From an uncultured Alphaproteobacteria bacterium (GTDB lineage: Bacteria; Pseudomonadota; Alphaproteobacteria; Micropepsales; Micropepsaceae), in the NCBI GenBank assembly GCA_902826695.1, contig CADEFU010000008.1:169668-215025 (forward strand): DNA of 45,358 nucleotides, given 5' to 3'. Both the position numbers and the translations under genes were made by a program. Positions 24,075 through 32,247 of the stretch are shown one piece after another (the stretch's first letter is position 1; each line of letters begins with the position of its first letter). The notes below the pieces were generated by a model. It ran no database searches. It was given only the letters and a program-made list of their open reading frames with translations, and was not told the origin of the DNA.

Positions 24075-25016
24075 CTAGCGCAGCTGAAACTCGAAGGTGC
24101 CGTCACCGCCCAGGTCGTTCTTGAACTTGCCACCTGTTAGGTAGGCCTTCGCGTCGGCGTTGCCCTTCAGATAGGCGTCCCAGTACGCCGTCGACGCCTT
24201 TTGGATCCAGGCGTGGAAGCGTGGGTCGTTCGGGCGTGGTCCGCCGCGGAAGTCGCGGCCGGAGAAGATCATGTGGTCGCCGTCCTTGAAGACGAGCAGA
24301 TACTTGTCGGCGTTGACGAGGTGGCGGTAGGGAATCTGGCGGTCTGACGCGGGATCGCTCGGGTCGAGCGGATTGTCGTCGTTCGTACCGGTCATGTGGA
24401 ACATCGGCATGCGGATATTCGCCAGCGCTTGGGCCGGATCGCCGCGGCGCGGCTTCGACGGGCTGTAGACGATCGCCGCCTTGATGCGTGGGTCGGCGAA
24501 GCTGATGAAGCCGCCGCCAAACGACTGACCGCCGAGCGCCATCGTCGTGACCGCGCCATAGGAGTGACCGGACATGCCGATGCGGCTCATGTCCAGGCGG
24601 CCTTTAAGGCGCGCGTCGCTTGCGTTCATCTTCGTCAGTTCGTCGAGCGCGAAGGGGATGTCGCGGAAGCGGTCTGCAGCTTTGCCGGGCGAGATGGCGT
24701 CGCGCACGCCCGCTTGGTTCATCGCGCCGCTCGAAAACACCGCGGGCGTATCTGAGCCGGCGTGCTGCACCGCGACGGCGACGTAGCCATTCTCGGCGAG
24801 GTGGTTCAAGAGATAGACCGCGCCGTCGCGATTGCCGCCGAGGCCGTGGCTGAAGATGACGACGGGCGCGGGGCCTGTTGCCTGGTCTGGTGTGTAGATT
24901 TTGTATGGGACGACGCGGCCGGAGCGTGCTGGGTCGACCCACTCGCCTAGAATCGTGCCGGCGTTGGCGGTTGATAGCGTAAAGAGAAGCGCGAAGGCGG
25001 CGGCGAGAATGCGCAT
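24075..25016 (-). CDS. Secreted alpha/beta hydrolase (dienelactone/PAF-acetylhydrolase-like)
   Basis: 313 residues with a signal peptide (about 1-19, ending ANA). The alpha/beta-hydrolase landmarks are the oxyanion strand PVVIFSHGLGGNRDG and the nucleophile elbow GMSGHSYGAVTTMAL, with S152 the likely catalytic serine; an acid in TGTNDDNPLDP and H in FKDGDHMIFSG complete a plausible triad. The arrangement resembles the chlorophyllase/PAF-acetylhydrolase group used for esters and acyl groups. It is divergent from the dehydratase gene over 91 bp. Substrate is unknown. Confidence 0.85.
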   Translation of the reverse strand: MRILAAAFALLFTLSTANAGTILGEWVDPARSGRVVPYKIYTPDQATGPAPVVIFSHGLGGNRDGAVYLLNHLAENGYVAVAVQHAGSDTPAVFSSGAMNQAGVRDAISPGKAADRFRDIPFALDELTKMNASDARLKGRLDMSRIGMSGHSYGAVTTMALGGQSFGGGFISFADPRIKAAIVYSPSKPRRGDPAQALANIRMPMFHMTGTNDDNPLDPSDPASDRQIPYRHLVNADKYLLVFKDGDHMIFSGRDFRGGPRPNDPRFHAWIQKASTAYWDAYLKGNADAKAYLTGGKFKNDLGGDGTFEFQLR

Positions 25017-25107
25017 TGTTGTTACCCCGACAAACTGACGGCCCTAGACCATGACGGTTGTTAGATGCCGTGATAGATGAATGTGCGCTGAACGGAAACA
25101 GTTACGC

Positions 25108-26871
25108 ATGACCAAACCTCTTCGCTCCCGCCGCTGGTTCGACAATCCGGAGAATCCGGGCATGACGGCGCTCTACCTTGAGCGGTATTTGAACTACGGC
25201 CTCACGCGGGAGGAGTTGCAGGCAGGCAAGCCCATCATCGGGATTGCGCAGACGGGATCGGATTTGTCGCCCTGCAACCGGCATCATCTCGAACTCGCTA
25301 AGCGCGTGCGCGAAGGGATCGCGCAGGCGGGCGGGATCGCCATCGAGTTTCCGGTGCATCCGATTCAGGAAACGGGCAAACGTCCGACGGCGGCGCTCGA
25401 CCGCAATCTCGCCTATTTGGGGCTCGTCGAGGTGCTGCACGGCTATCCGCTCGACGGCGTGGTGCTGACAACGGGTTGCGATAAGACGACGCCAGCGTGT
25501 CTGATGGCGGCGGCCACAGTGAACATTCCTTCGATCGTGCTGTCGGGCGGGCCGATGCTCGACGGTGTGTGGCGGGGACAGCGTGCGGGCTCCGGCACGA
25601 TCATTTGGCAAGGGCGGCAGATGCTCGCCAAGGGCGAGATCGGCTACGGCGAGTTCATGGAAATGGCCGCGGCCAGCGCACCGTCGGCTGGGCACTGCAA
25701 CACGATGGGCACGGCGACGTCGATGAACTCGGTCGCCGAGGCGCTCGGCATGTCGCTGACCGGTTGTGCGGCGATTCCTGCGCCCTATGCGGCGCGCGCG
25801 CAGATGGCGCATGCGACGGGGGTGCGGATCGTCGAGATGGTGCGCGAAGACCTGAAGCCCTCCGACGTGATGACGAAGGCGGCGTTCGTAAATGCCATCC
25901 GGGTTGCGGCGGCGATCGGTGCGTCGACGAATTGCCCGCCGCATCTGATCGCGATTGCGCGGCATATGGGTGTGCCGCTTTCGCTCGAGGATTGGCAGCG
26001 CTTCGGCTACGAGGTGCCGCTGATCGTGAACTGCATGCCCGCGGGCGCACATCTGGGCGAAGGGTTCTATCGCGCGGGCGGCGTGCCGGCTGTGGTGGCG
26101 GAGCTGATCGAGGCGGGCTTGATCGAGACTGGTGCGATGACGGTCACCGGGCGGACGATGGGCGAGAATTGCTGCGGCCGGCTGACGAGCGATCGCGATG
26201 TGATCCGTACGGTTGCGGCGCCTTTAAAGCCGAATGCGGGGTTTCTGGTCATGTCGGGCAATCTGTTCGACGCGGCGGTGATGAAGACGAGCGTGATCGG
26301 CGAGGAGTTCGCGGCGCGTTATCTCTCGAAAGGCGGTGCGTTCGAAGGCCGCGCGATCGTGTTCGATGGGCCGGAGGATTATCACCACAGGATCAACGAC
26401 GCGGCGCTCGGCATCGACGAGCGGTCGATCCTGGTCATGCGCAATTGCGGGCCGATCGGCTATCCGGGCTCGGCCGAGGTCGTGAACATGCAGCCGCCGG
26501 ATGCTCTCATCAAACGCGGGATCACGGCACTGCCCTGCATCGGCGACGGGCGGCAGAGCGGCACGAGCGCATCGCCGTCGATCTTGAATGCGTCACCGGA
26601 AGCCGCCGTCGGCGGCGGCCTGGCACTGCTCAAGACCGGAGACGTGGTGCGGATCGACCTCAACGCGCGGCGCGTGGATGCGCTCGTGCTGGAGGGCGAA
26701 TGGGCAGCGCGGCGCACAGCGTGGAAGCCGCCGGTGCTGAAATCGCAAACGCCATGGGAAGAAGTCGCGCGCGCGAACACGGGGCAACTCTCGACCGGTG
26801 CCTGCTTCGAACCGGCGACGCTCTACATCGACATCATCAAGACACGCGGCGAGGCGCGGGATTCGCATTGA
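25108..26871 (+). CDS. IlvD/Edd-family sugar-acid dehydratase (XylD/AraC-like type)
   Basis: 587 residues from ATG 25108; an upstream ATG at 25081 is possible but adds nine non-conserved codons. Cysteines C56 (SDLSPCNRHH), C124 (TTGCDKTTPA) and C197 (GHCNTMGT) match the Fe-S ligands of pentonate dehydratases, and the aligned pattern RSRRWFDNPENPGMTALYLE, then EFPVHPIQETGKRPTAALDR, follows Caulobacter XylD more closely than IlvD. These enzymes remove water from D-xylonate, L-arabinonate or similar acids. The usual xylose-pathway neighbours (dehydrogenases, lactonase, aldehyde dehydrogenase) are absent here, so the substrate is open. The 26883 gene follows 11 bases later. Confidence 0.88.
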   Translation: MTKPLRSRRWFDNPENPGMTALYLERYLNYGLTREELQAGKPIIGIAQTGSDLSPCNRHHLELAKRVREGIAQAGGIAIEFPVHPIQETGKRPTAALDRNLAYLGLVEVLHGYPLDGVVLTTGCDKTTPACLMAAATVNIPSIVLSGGPMLDGVWRGQRAGSGTIIWQGRQMLAKGEIGYGEFMEMAAASAPSAGHCNTMGTATSMNSVAEALGMSLTGCAAIPAPYAARAQMAHATGVRIVEMVREDLKPSDVMTKAAFVNAIRVAAAIGASTNCPPHLIAIARHMGVPLSLEDWQRFGYEVPLIVNCMPAGAHLGEGFYRAGGVPAVVAELIEAGLIETGAMTVTGRTMGENCCGRLTSDRDVIRTVAAPLKPNAGFLVMSGNLFDAAVMKTSVIGEEFAARYLSKGGAFEGRAIVFDGPEDYHHRINDAALGIDERSILVMRNCGPIGYPGSAEVVNMQPPDALIKRGITALPCIGDGRQSGTSASPSILNASPEAAVGGGLALLKTGDVVRIDLNARRVDALVLEGEWAARRTAWKPPVLKSQTPWEEVARANTGQLSTGACFEPATLYIDIIKTRGEARDSH

Positions 26872-26882
26872 GAGGGGTGACC

Positions 26883-27305
26883 ATGTCCGAACCACCAATC
26901 TTCCGTGCGCTCGGCGAAATGGGGCGCATCATGGGGGAGCTCCGCAAAGATCTGTGGAAGCTCTTTGGTTGGCAAAACGTTCATCTGAGCACCACCGCGT
27001 GGACCAGCCCAGAGCCTTCGATCGATCAGAGTCAGATGATCATGACTCTGTCGGCCGTGAATGAGGCCGGTTACCATCTCAGTTGGTCGATCGATATCAT
27101 GGCGTCGGGAGGGCGCTACACTATTTCGAGGGGGCTAGAAGGAAGTGGTCAGGCTGATGCTTACCGGTACGGTCCGCGGACGCTGTTCGTGATGCCAGAC
27201 GTCGAGTTTGGTTCGCTGTCTGAACTGTGCGCGTGCGCACCGGCACTCGCTCGCGAATTTCGAGCCGCTCTTGCGGAGTCCCTCAAGAATGTTCCCAACG
27301 ACTAA
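26883..27305 (+). CDS. Hypothetical protein in operon with the dehydratase
   Basis: 140 residues, ATG 26883 with GAGAGGGG before it. No signal or membrane segment. The N-terminus is a short amphipathic helix (FRALGEMGRIMGELRKDLWK), then beta-rich stretches (WQNVHLSTTAWTS, YHLSWSIDIMASGGRYTISR, PRTLFVMPDVEFGS) and a final helix with two cysteines (ELCACAPALAREFRAALAES). I do not recognise a family. Distance to the dehydratase suggests co-transcription. Its codon use is less GC-biased than that of its neighbour. The stop overlaps the opposite gene stop by three bases (CTAA at 27302-27305). Confidence 0.6.
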   Translation: MSEPPIFRALGEMGRIMGELRKDLWKLFGWQNVHLSTTAWTSPEPSIDQSQMIMTLSAVNEAGYHLSWSIDIMASGGRYTISRGLEGSGQADAYRYGPRTLFVMPDVEFGSLSELCACAPALAREFRAALAESLKNVPND

Positions 27306-28213
27306 CGAGTTGGCGGCGCGTCGAGTACGGTGCGGAAGCCGACGTGGCTGGTGCCGAGGCCGTCTTCTTGCGGCTGGCGGGCGGCGGGGCGGTAGCGCAG
27401 GCAGTAGTTCGGGGCACAAAGGAATGAGCCGCCTTTGATGACGTGCGCTGGCGGCGTTTGGTTCTCGTAAGTGTCGGCGGTGAACTCCCAGACGTTGCCG
27501 ATCATGTCGTGCAGGCCGAACGCGTTCGGTTTGAAGCAGCCGACGGGCGCGATGCCGGTGAATCCGTCTTCGGCTGTGTCGATGATCGGGAAGACGCCTT
27601 GCCAGGTGTTTGCGTTCTTCGGTTGCTCGCGCTCCGGCAGCGTGGCGGCGCCGGCGCGAGCGGCGTGTTCCCATTCGGCTTCGGTGGGCAAGCGATGCCC
27701 CCTCCACTTGGCGTAGGCGGTGGCGTCCTCCAGCGTGATCGCGACGACGGGGAAGTGGTCGTGGTCTTCAATCGAGGAGTCCGGGCCTGCGGGATGGCGC
27801 CAGCTCGCGCCTTCAACATAGCGCCACCAGTTTGCGGCTGACGACAGATCTGTATTACCTGACGGCAGGACGAAGACGGCGGCGCCCTTCGTCCCTTGGC
27901 GTTCGGCGACGCTGACGTAGTTCGTCGCTTTCACGAACACTGCGAACTCGGCGTTCGTGACTTCAGTGCGGTCGATCCAGAAGCCGTTCACGGTGACGGT
28001 GCGGTGGGCTTCTTCGGGATAGACGTCCGAACCCATCGCGACGGTTCCCGAAGGAACCCAGACCATGCCGGGATGGCGCGCGCGTTCTTCGATTTGCAGC
28101 GGGCAGGCCAGGGTGATGGGCGGCGCGGTGGGACGGGTGAGGTAATAGACGGTGACGGCGAGCAGGACTGCTGCGGCGGCTATAGCCGCGAGCGTCCACC
28201 TCCAACTTGTCAT
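27302..28213 (-). CDS. Membrane-anchored formylglycine-generating enzyme (sulfatase maturase)
   Basis: 303 residues from ATG 28213, the start codon lying in the end of a composite palindrome; a further ATG at 28222 is also inside it. One hydrophobic segment is at about 5-25. The FGE fold follows: MVWVPSGTVAMGSDVYPEEA, FWIDRTEVTNAEFAVFVKAT, HFPVVAITLEDATAYAKW, RLPTEAEWEHAARAGA, GNVWEFTADTY. The active pair C266 and C271 in GGSFLCAPNYCLRY has the spacing of human C336/C341, so copper-dependent oxidation of the sulfatase cysteine should be possible. The sulfatase gene lies just upstream, confirming the pair. Bacterial FGEs are usually soluble; the anchor is unusual. Confidence 0.9.
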   Translation of the reverse strand: MTSWRWTLAAIAAAAVLLAVTVYYLTRPTAPPITLACPLQIEERARHPGMVWVPSGTVAMGSDVYPEEAHRTVTVNGFWIDRTEVTNAEFAVFVKATNYVSVAERQGTKGAAVFVLPSGNTDLSSAANWWRYVEGASWRHPAGPDSSIEDHDHFPVVAITLEDATAYAKWRGHRLPTEAEWEHAARAGAATLPEREQPKNANTWQGVFPIIDTAEDGFTGIAPVGCFKPNAFGLHDMIGNVWEFTADTYENQTPPAHVIKGGSFLCAPNYCLRYRPAARQPQEDGLGTSHVGFRTVLDAPPTR

Positions 28214-28375
28214 CCCGGGCATTAGCCGAGCCCAACTGCGCAGCAGTTGGTGGCGAGGCTTATGACCCGGGACCCAGGGGACCGGGCGGAAGCGTTTGTT
28301 CCAAACTCCTGGGTCCCGGCTCGCAGACTTTTCCAGCGAAGCTTTGCTTCGGGAAAAGTCGCGTCCGGGATGACA
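28208..28375. repeat. Composite palindrome, family B copy 1
   Basis: Ends TGTCATCCCGG (28208-28218) and CCGGGATGACA (28365-28375) are complementary, and an inner pair of 12-bp arms (28267-28278 with 28308-28319, CCGGGACCCAGG) makes a second stem. Small hairpins sit on the left (CCAACTG/CAGTTGG) and right (ACTTTTCC/GGAAAAGT with CGAAGC/GCTTCG). The left end contains the start codon of the FGE gene. A second full copy is at 35645-35775 and a half copy at 38061-38081. Confidence 0.85.
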
Positions 28376-28398
28376 GTGTTGCTGGTCATTGGGTCACG

Positions 28399-30060
28399 TC
28401 AGTTCGACCAATAGATGTACTCCTCGTCCTTCACTTCCGGTGTGTCGAGCGGGCGGTCGATGGCGATGGCGCCTTCTTGAAGGGAGGGCCACAAGGGCTT
28501 TGCTTGTTCGCCGTCGACCTGGTCGAGCAGGGCCGTCATCTCGGCGAGCTTTTCCGCGTTCGTTTCGGCGAGGTTCGTTTTCTCGGTCGGATCGTCCTTC
28601 AGATTGTACAGCCAGCTCTTCGCCGGGCGCGCCGAGACCTGAAGCTTCCAATCGCCGGCGAGCAGCACTTTGTAGTGGCCCGAGCGCCAGAACATCGTCT
28701 GGTGCGGAAGACCTTGCGCCTCGCCATTGATGAAGGGCACGAGGTTGACGCCATCCATCGTCTTGCCTTCCGGTGTGGCGGCGCCTGCGGCTGCGGCGGC
28801 GGTTGCGAAGATGTCGACGTGGCCGGCGGCGCCCGCGAACGTCGCGCCGGGTTTGATCTTCGCGGGCCATTTCACCAGCATCGGCACGCGGATGCCGCCT
28901 TCGAAGAAGGTCGCTTTCCAGCCGCGGAACGGCTTGTTGATCTCGGGCAGGCCGATGTAATGCGCGCCGCCGTTGTCGCTGGTGAAGATGATCAGCGTGT
29001 TGTCTTCGATGCCGGCGTCCTTGACGGCTTGGAGCACAGTGCCCACACCGCGGTCGAGCGACTTGATCATCGCCGCATAGACGCGCAGGCGGTGGTTTTC
29101 GATGCCGGAGAGCGCGTCGTAGTCCGACTTCAACGCCTGCAGTGGCGTGTGCGGCGCGTTGTAGGCGACGTACATGAAGAACGGGCGGTTCTTGTTCGCT
29201 TCGATCGCCTTTGCGGCCTCGTCGGAGAGATAGTCCGTCATGTATTTCGACGGTTTGAAGCGACCGGGCTTGTTGTTGTTGACGACGGCGAAAGGCAAGT
29301 TCGCCCAGAGGAACTTGTCGATCGGATCGAAGTCCTGGCGTGCCTCGACGATGTTCGGGTCGCTCGAGTCGCCGAAGAGTGCGGCGCCGCCGAGGAAGCC
29401 AAGATACTCGTCGAACCCCCGCGCTTCGGGGCGCGTCGCTGCGGTCTCGCCCAAGTGCCACTTGCCGAGCATCAGCGTGCGGTAGCCCTTCGTCTTCAGC
29501 ATTTCGGGCAGCGTGGTTTCGCTCGTCGGCACCGTCATCTCGGCCATGACGGGGACGTTCTTCTCCTGATCTGCGTGGTAGATCGGCGGGTGGGTGCTGT
29601 TCGTCGAGATGTGGGTCAAGAGCTTGGCGAACTGCACGGGCACGGGCGTGAATTCGAAGCCGAAGCGCGTGGCGTAGCGGCCTGTCAGCATCGCCGCGCG
29701 CGAGGGTGCGCAGGTCGCGTTGCCGGAGTAGGACTGAGTCAGGTTCGCGCCGGTCTTGGCGATGCCGTCGATGTTGGGCGTCGGCACGGCGCCGTTTGCC
29801 ACGCCGGTGCCTGAGAGCGTGATGTCGTTGTAGCCGAGGTCGTCGGCGACGATGAGGATGATGTTCGGTGGACGGTCGCCCGCTGCCGGCGTGTCGGGCC
29901 CTTTTTCCCACACGACTTCTCGGTTCGCCTGTATGGGATCGCGGATCGCGGCCATGATGCCGGGCAGGTAATACCAATAGTTCTGAAACGCGATGTAGCC
30001 GCCCGCGCCGAGCACGGCGACGACGGCGGCGGTTCCGATGGCCCAACGGCGAAGTGACAT
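28399..30060 (-). CDS. Type I sulfatase (Cys-type), membrane anchored
   Basis: 553 residues from ATG 30060, with AAGGA ten bases upstream. Residues 2-24 (SLRRWAIGTAAVVAVLGAGG) are a membrane segment with a double arginine, so the enzyme is exported. Metal residues lie in NIILIVADDLGYNDI (D73, D74), and the sulfatase signature is ATCAPSRAAMLTGRYATRF, with C117 the residue converted to formylglycine. Later blocks (GKWHLGE, FIIFTSDNGGAH-like TSDNGG, NKPFRGWKATFFEGGIRVP) confirm an arylsulfatase-like member. It hydrolyses a sulfate ester outside the cytoplasm; substrate is unknown. The FGE gene follows, and a glutathione-transferase gene ends 14 bases upstream, so they form one unit. Confidence 0.93.
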   Translation of the reverse strand: MSLRRWAIGTAAVVAVLGAGGYIAFQNYWYYLPGIMAAIRDPIQANREVVWEKGPDTPAAGDRPPNIILIVADDLGYNDITLSGTGVANGAVPTPNIDGIAKTGANLTQSYSGNATCAPSRAAMLTGRYATRFGFEFTPVPVQFAKLLTHISTNSTHPPIYHADQEKNVPVMAEMTVPTSETTLPEMLKTKGYRTLMLGKWHLGETAATRPEARGFDEYLGFLGGAALFGDSSDPNIVEARQDFDPIDKFLWANLPFAVVNNNKPGRFKPSKYMTDYLSDEAAKAIEANKNRPFFMYVAYNAPHTPLQALKSDYDALSGIENHRLRVYAAMIKSLDRGVGTVLQAVKDAGIEDNTLIIFTSDNGGAHYIGLPEINKPFRGWKATFFEGGIRVPMLVKWPAKIKPGATFAGAAGHVDIFATAAAAAGAATPEGKTMDGVNLVPFINGEAQGLPHQTMFWRSGHYKVLLAGDWKLQVSARPAKSWLYNLKDDPTEKTNLAETNAEKLAEMTALLDQVDGEQAKPLWPSLQEGAIAIDRPLDTPEVKDEEYIYWSN

Positions 30061-30074
30061 GGCGTTCGTTTCCT

Positions 30075-31208
30075 TCAAGCGATGGCGAGTTTGTTGTCGA
30101 TGCGGGTGAGGCGGCGGGCGAGTTTCAGATCGAGCAGGTTTTCGCCGCCTGCTTCCGCGAACAGGGCGCGGGCTTGCGCTTTCTCCGCCGCGCTCGCGGC
30201 GGCGTAGGCGTCGAGCGCATGCTGTATCGCCCAGAGCGTATGCGCGGACGAGTATGGCTGCACGGTCGCGTTCTCGAGCGGATATGCGATCGGGCCGAAA
30301 GACGGCTGGTCATCGCCCTTGTCGGAGACGAGCGCGCCTGATGGCTTGTCGGCGTGCGCGGCGGCCCATCTCGCGAAGGCTTGCGCCGTCGCCTCGACCT
30401 CGCCCGCGTATTCGGCGACGGCTTGCTTCAGGATGGCGCGGAACGTCGGCGGAGCGTTCGCGGCATCGAAGAATGCGGGGGCGCGATCCGGGTATTCGGG
30501 CGTTTCGCCTTCGGGCGCGTTCATGCGTTCGACCCAGCGGAACACCAGCGGCGCCTTCTGCTGCATGATACGAACCGGATAGGGATCGCGGCCGAGATGC
30601 GCGTAAAGTGGGCCCATGAGGCCGTAGTCGGCGCGGCTCGGCGCGTCGCCCAAAATGTAGGGATAGAGCACGAAATGCGCGTTCAGGAGGGCGAGCAGTT
30701 TCAGGTAGCTCGCTTCGATTGCGGGGATCGAGTGCGCGGTGATACCGAGCGGCGGCAGATAGGCCGACATGCGGCCCGCTATCGCTTCGCCCGCTTGCGG
30801 CCAGGCGGTGGGTCCGTTCGCGAAGGCGATGATGCGGCCGAACTCGCCCACGATGAAGGCGCGGTTTTCTTCCGGGAAGTTCCAGCGGTAGTGCATCGCA
30901 GCTTTAAGCAGCGAGCGTTCGGCGTAGGCTTCGAGGAAAAGTTCGACGACGCGCAGCGCGCCCGTGGGCTTGGCAACGTGCGGGAAGCGCGTCTCGCAGA
31001 CGTCGAGGATTGCGGTCGAATCCTGCACCATCGCGCCGTCGTCGAATTCGACCACGGGGATGCGGCGGTTTTTGACCGCGGGCAGCACCGCGTTGCGGTA
31101 GTGCGGGTGCGACTGCGTGCGTTCCGCGAACGGGATCGCGTTCTTGCGGAAGTAGGAGCGTACCTTGCCGGTGTAAAGGGAGCACTGAACGCCGTAGAGC
31201 TTGATCAT
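30075..31208 (-). CDS. Long glutathione S-transferase family protein (first)
   Basis: 377 residues from ATG 31208. A thioredoxin-like N-domain (IKLYGVQCSLYTGKVRSYFR, with the cis-Pro region RRIPVVEFDDGAMVQDSTAI) is joined to a helical GST C-domain (ALLNAHFVLYPYILGDAPSR ADYGL). An extra C-terminal stretch of about 130 residues follows, longer than standard GSTs of about 210 residues. C9 and S10 in the first helix are candidates for the glutathione-activating residue. It lies between the second transferase and the sulfatase with gaps of 7 and 14 bases. Such long GSTs act on bulky hydrophobic or electrophilic compounds. Confidence 0.78.
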   Translation of the reverse strand: MIKLYGVQCSLYTGKVRSYFRKNAIPFAERTQSHPHYRNAVLPAVKNRRIPVVEFDDGAMVQDSTAILDVCETRFPHVAKPTGALRVVELFLEAYAERSLLKAAMHYRWNFPEENRAFIVGEFGRIIAFANGPTAWPQAGEAIAGRMSAYLPPLGITAHSIPAIEASYLKLLALLNAHFVLYPYILGDAPSRADYGLMGPLYAHLGRDPYPVRIMQQKAPLVFRWVERMNAPEGETPEYPDRAPAFFDAANAPPTFRAILKQAVAEYAGEVEATAQAFARWAAAHADKPSGALVSDKGDDQPSFGPIAYPLENATVQPYSSAHTLWAIQHALDAYAAASAAEKAQARALFAEAGGENLLDLKLARRLTRIDNKLAIA

Positions 31209-31215
31209 CGCTGAC

Positions 31216-32247
31216 TCATTTACGGAATAGGACGGGAATGCCGGTGCCGGCGAGAAGCTTGTCGACGGTCGCGCGGTCCTTGTCGCCGAGGTCGGCGTAG
31301 GCGTTGCGGATCCATTGCAGGCATTTCGCCTGGTACGGGAACGTCTGCTGCTTCCAGGGTTTGCCGTCGATCTCGGTTTCGAACGTCTCTTGGCCGTTCG
31401 TGATCGCGGCGGCATTCGCGATCAGAGCCGGCACATAGACGCGACCGAATTCTTTGAGCAGAGCGACGATCGTTGCGGGCACGTTCGCCGGATCGAGCCA
31501 GTCGCTCTCCGTGGGTTCGAGGCCGGAGAGGTCTTCGGTGACTTCGACCCAGGCGTAGACGCGCGGGGCTTTTCTCATCGTCAGCGCCATCGGCGTCGGG
31601 TCGAAGTGGGTCAGCGCGGTGAGCTGGCCGAACATGGCGAAGTCGCTCGCGCCCGGGCGGTTGCCCATCAGATAGGGGTGAGTTTTCAAGTGCGCGTTGA
31701 AGAGGTCGAGGAAGCGCTCGTAGCTCGCTTCGATCACGGGCGCGGTCGTGTTGTTGGAGCCGACCACGTAAAGGCGCGAGATCTGGCGGTCCATAATGAA
31801 CTTCTTGAACTGCGCCATCTCTTCGTCGCTGCCCGAGATGCGCGACCAGCGGGGCAGGATGTCGCCGGCTTTGTCGGCGTCCGCCGCGTAGTGCCAGCGG
31901 TAGTGGAACATCGCTTTCGTCAGCCACTCGTCGGCGTAGTCTTCGAGCAGATAGTCGATGAAGGCCGTCACCGGATGCGGCGGTAGGACGGAGCGGCCTT
32001 CGAATTCGCGCTCGAGCCTGCGGAGCAAAGGCGAGGAGTCGACGACGGCTTCAAGTTCGCCACTCGCGTTCGGGAGATAGAACGTCGGCAGCAGTTGCGG
32101 CTTTGGCTTCGGCAAGTGAGCCGGCGTGTTCATGCCACCGAATTGCAAGAGCTTGTACGGGATGCGCCGGTAGCGCAGCAGCGACACCATCTTGCGGGTG
32201 TATGGCGAGCCGGGTGCGCCGTTCAGTGTGAGCGGAGTTGGGATCAT
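31216..32247 (-). CDS. Long glutathione S-transferase family protein (second)
   Basis: 343 residues. N-domain TLNGAPGSPYTRKMVSLLRY has the GST pattern with S14-P15-Y16 in the active-site loop, then LPTFYLP and SSPLLRRLEREF for the glutathione site, and the C-domain has FLDLFNAHLKTHPYLMGNRP and ASDFAMFGQL. An additional C-terminal 90 residues are unlike typical GSTs but similar in layout to the neighbouring 377-residue protein, suggesting an old duplication. Its start overlaps the stop of the DsbA-like gene upstream (32244-32247, shared bases), so they are coupled. Confidence 0.78.
   Translation of the reverse strand: MIPTPLTLNGAPGSPYTRKMVSLLRYRRIPYKLLQFGGMNTPAHLPKPKPQLLPTFYLPNASGELEAVVDSSPLLRRLEREFEGRSVLPPHPVTAFIDYLLEDYADEWLTKAMFHYRWHYAADADKAGDILPRWSRISGSDEEMAQFKKFIMDRQISRLYVVGSNNTTAPVIEASYERFLDLFNAHLKTHPYLMGNRPGASDFAMFGQLTALTHFDPTPMALTMRKAPRVYAWVEVTEDLSGLEPTESDWLDPANVPATIVALLKEFGRVYVPALIANAAAITNGQETFETEIDGKPWKQQTFPYQAKCLQWIRNAYADLGDKDRATVDKLLAGTGIPVLFRK

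Noticed and set aside
28207..29814. Long plus-strand open frame of 535 codons opposite the sulfatase
   Set aside because: It is a shadow of the sulfatase gene in GC-rich DNA: low-complexity Arg/Val/Asp-rich translation, no ribosome site, no family pattern. Similar shadows (for example 41452-43398 and 25497-26880, plus 39573-40841) were left out for the same reason.
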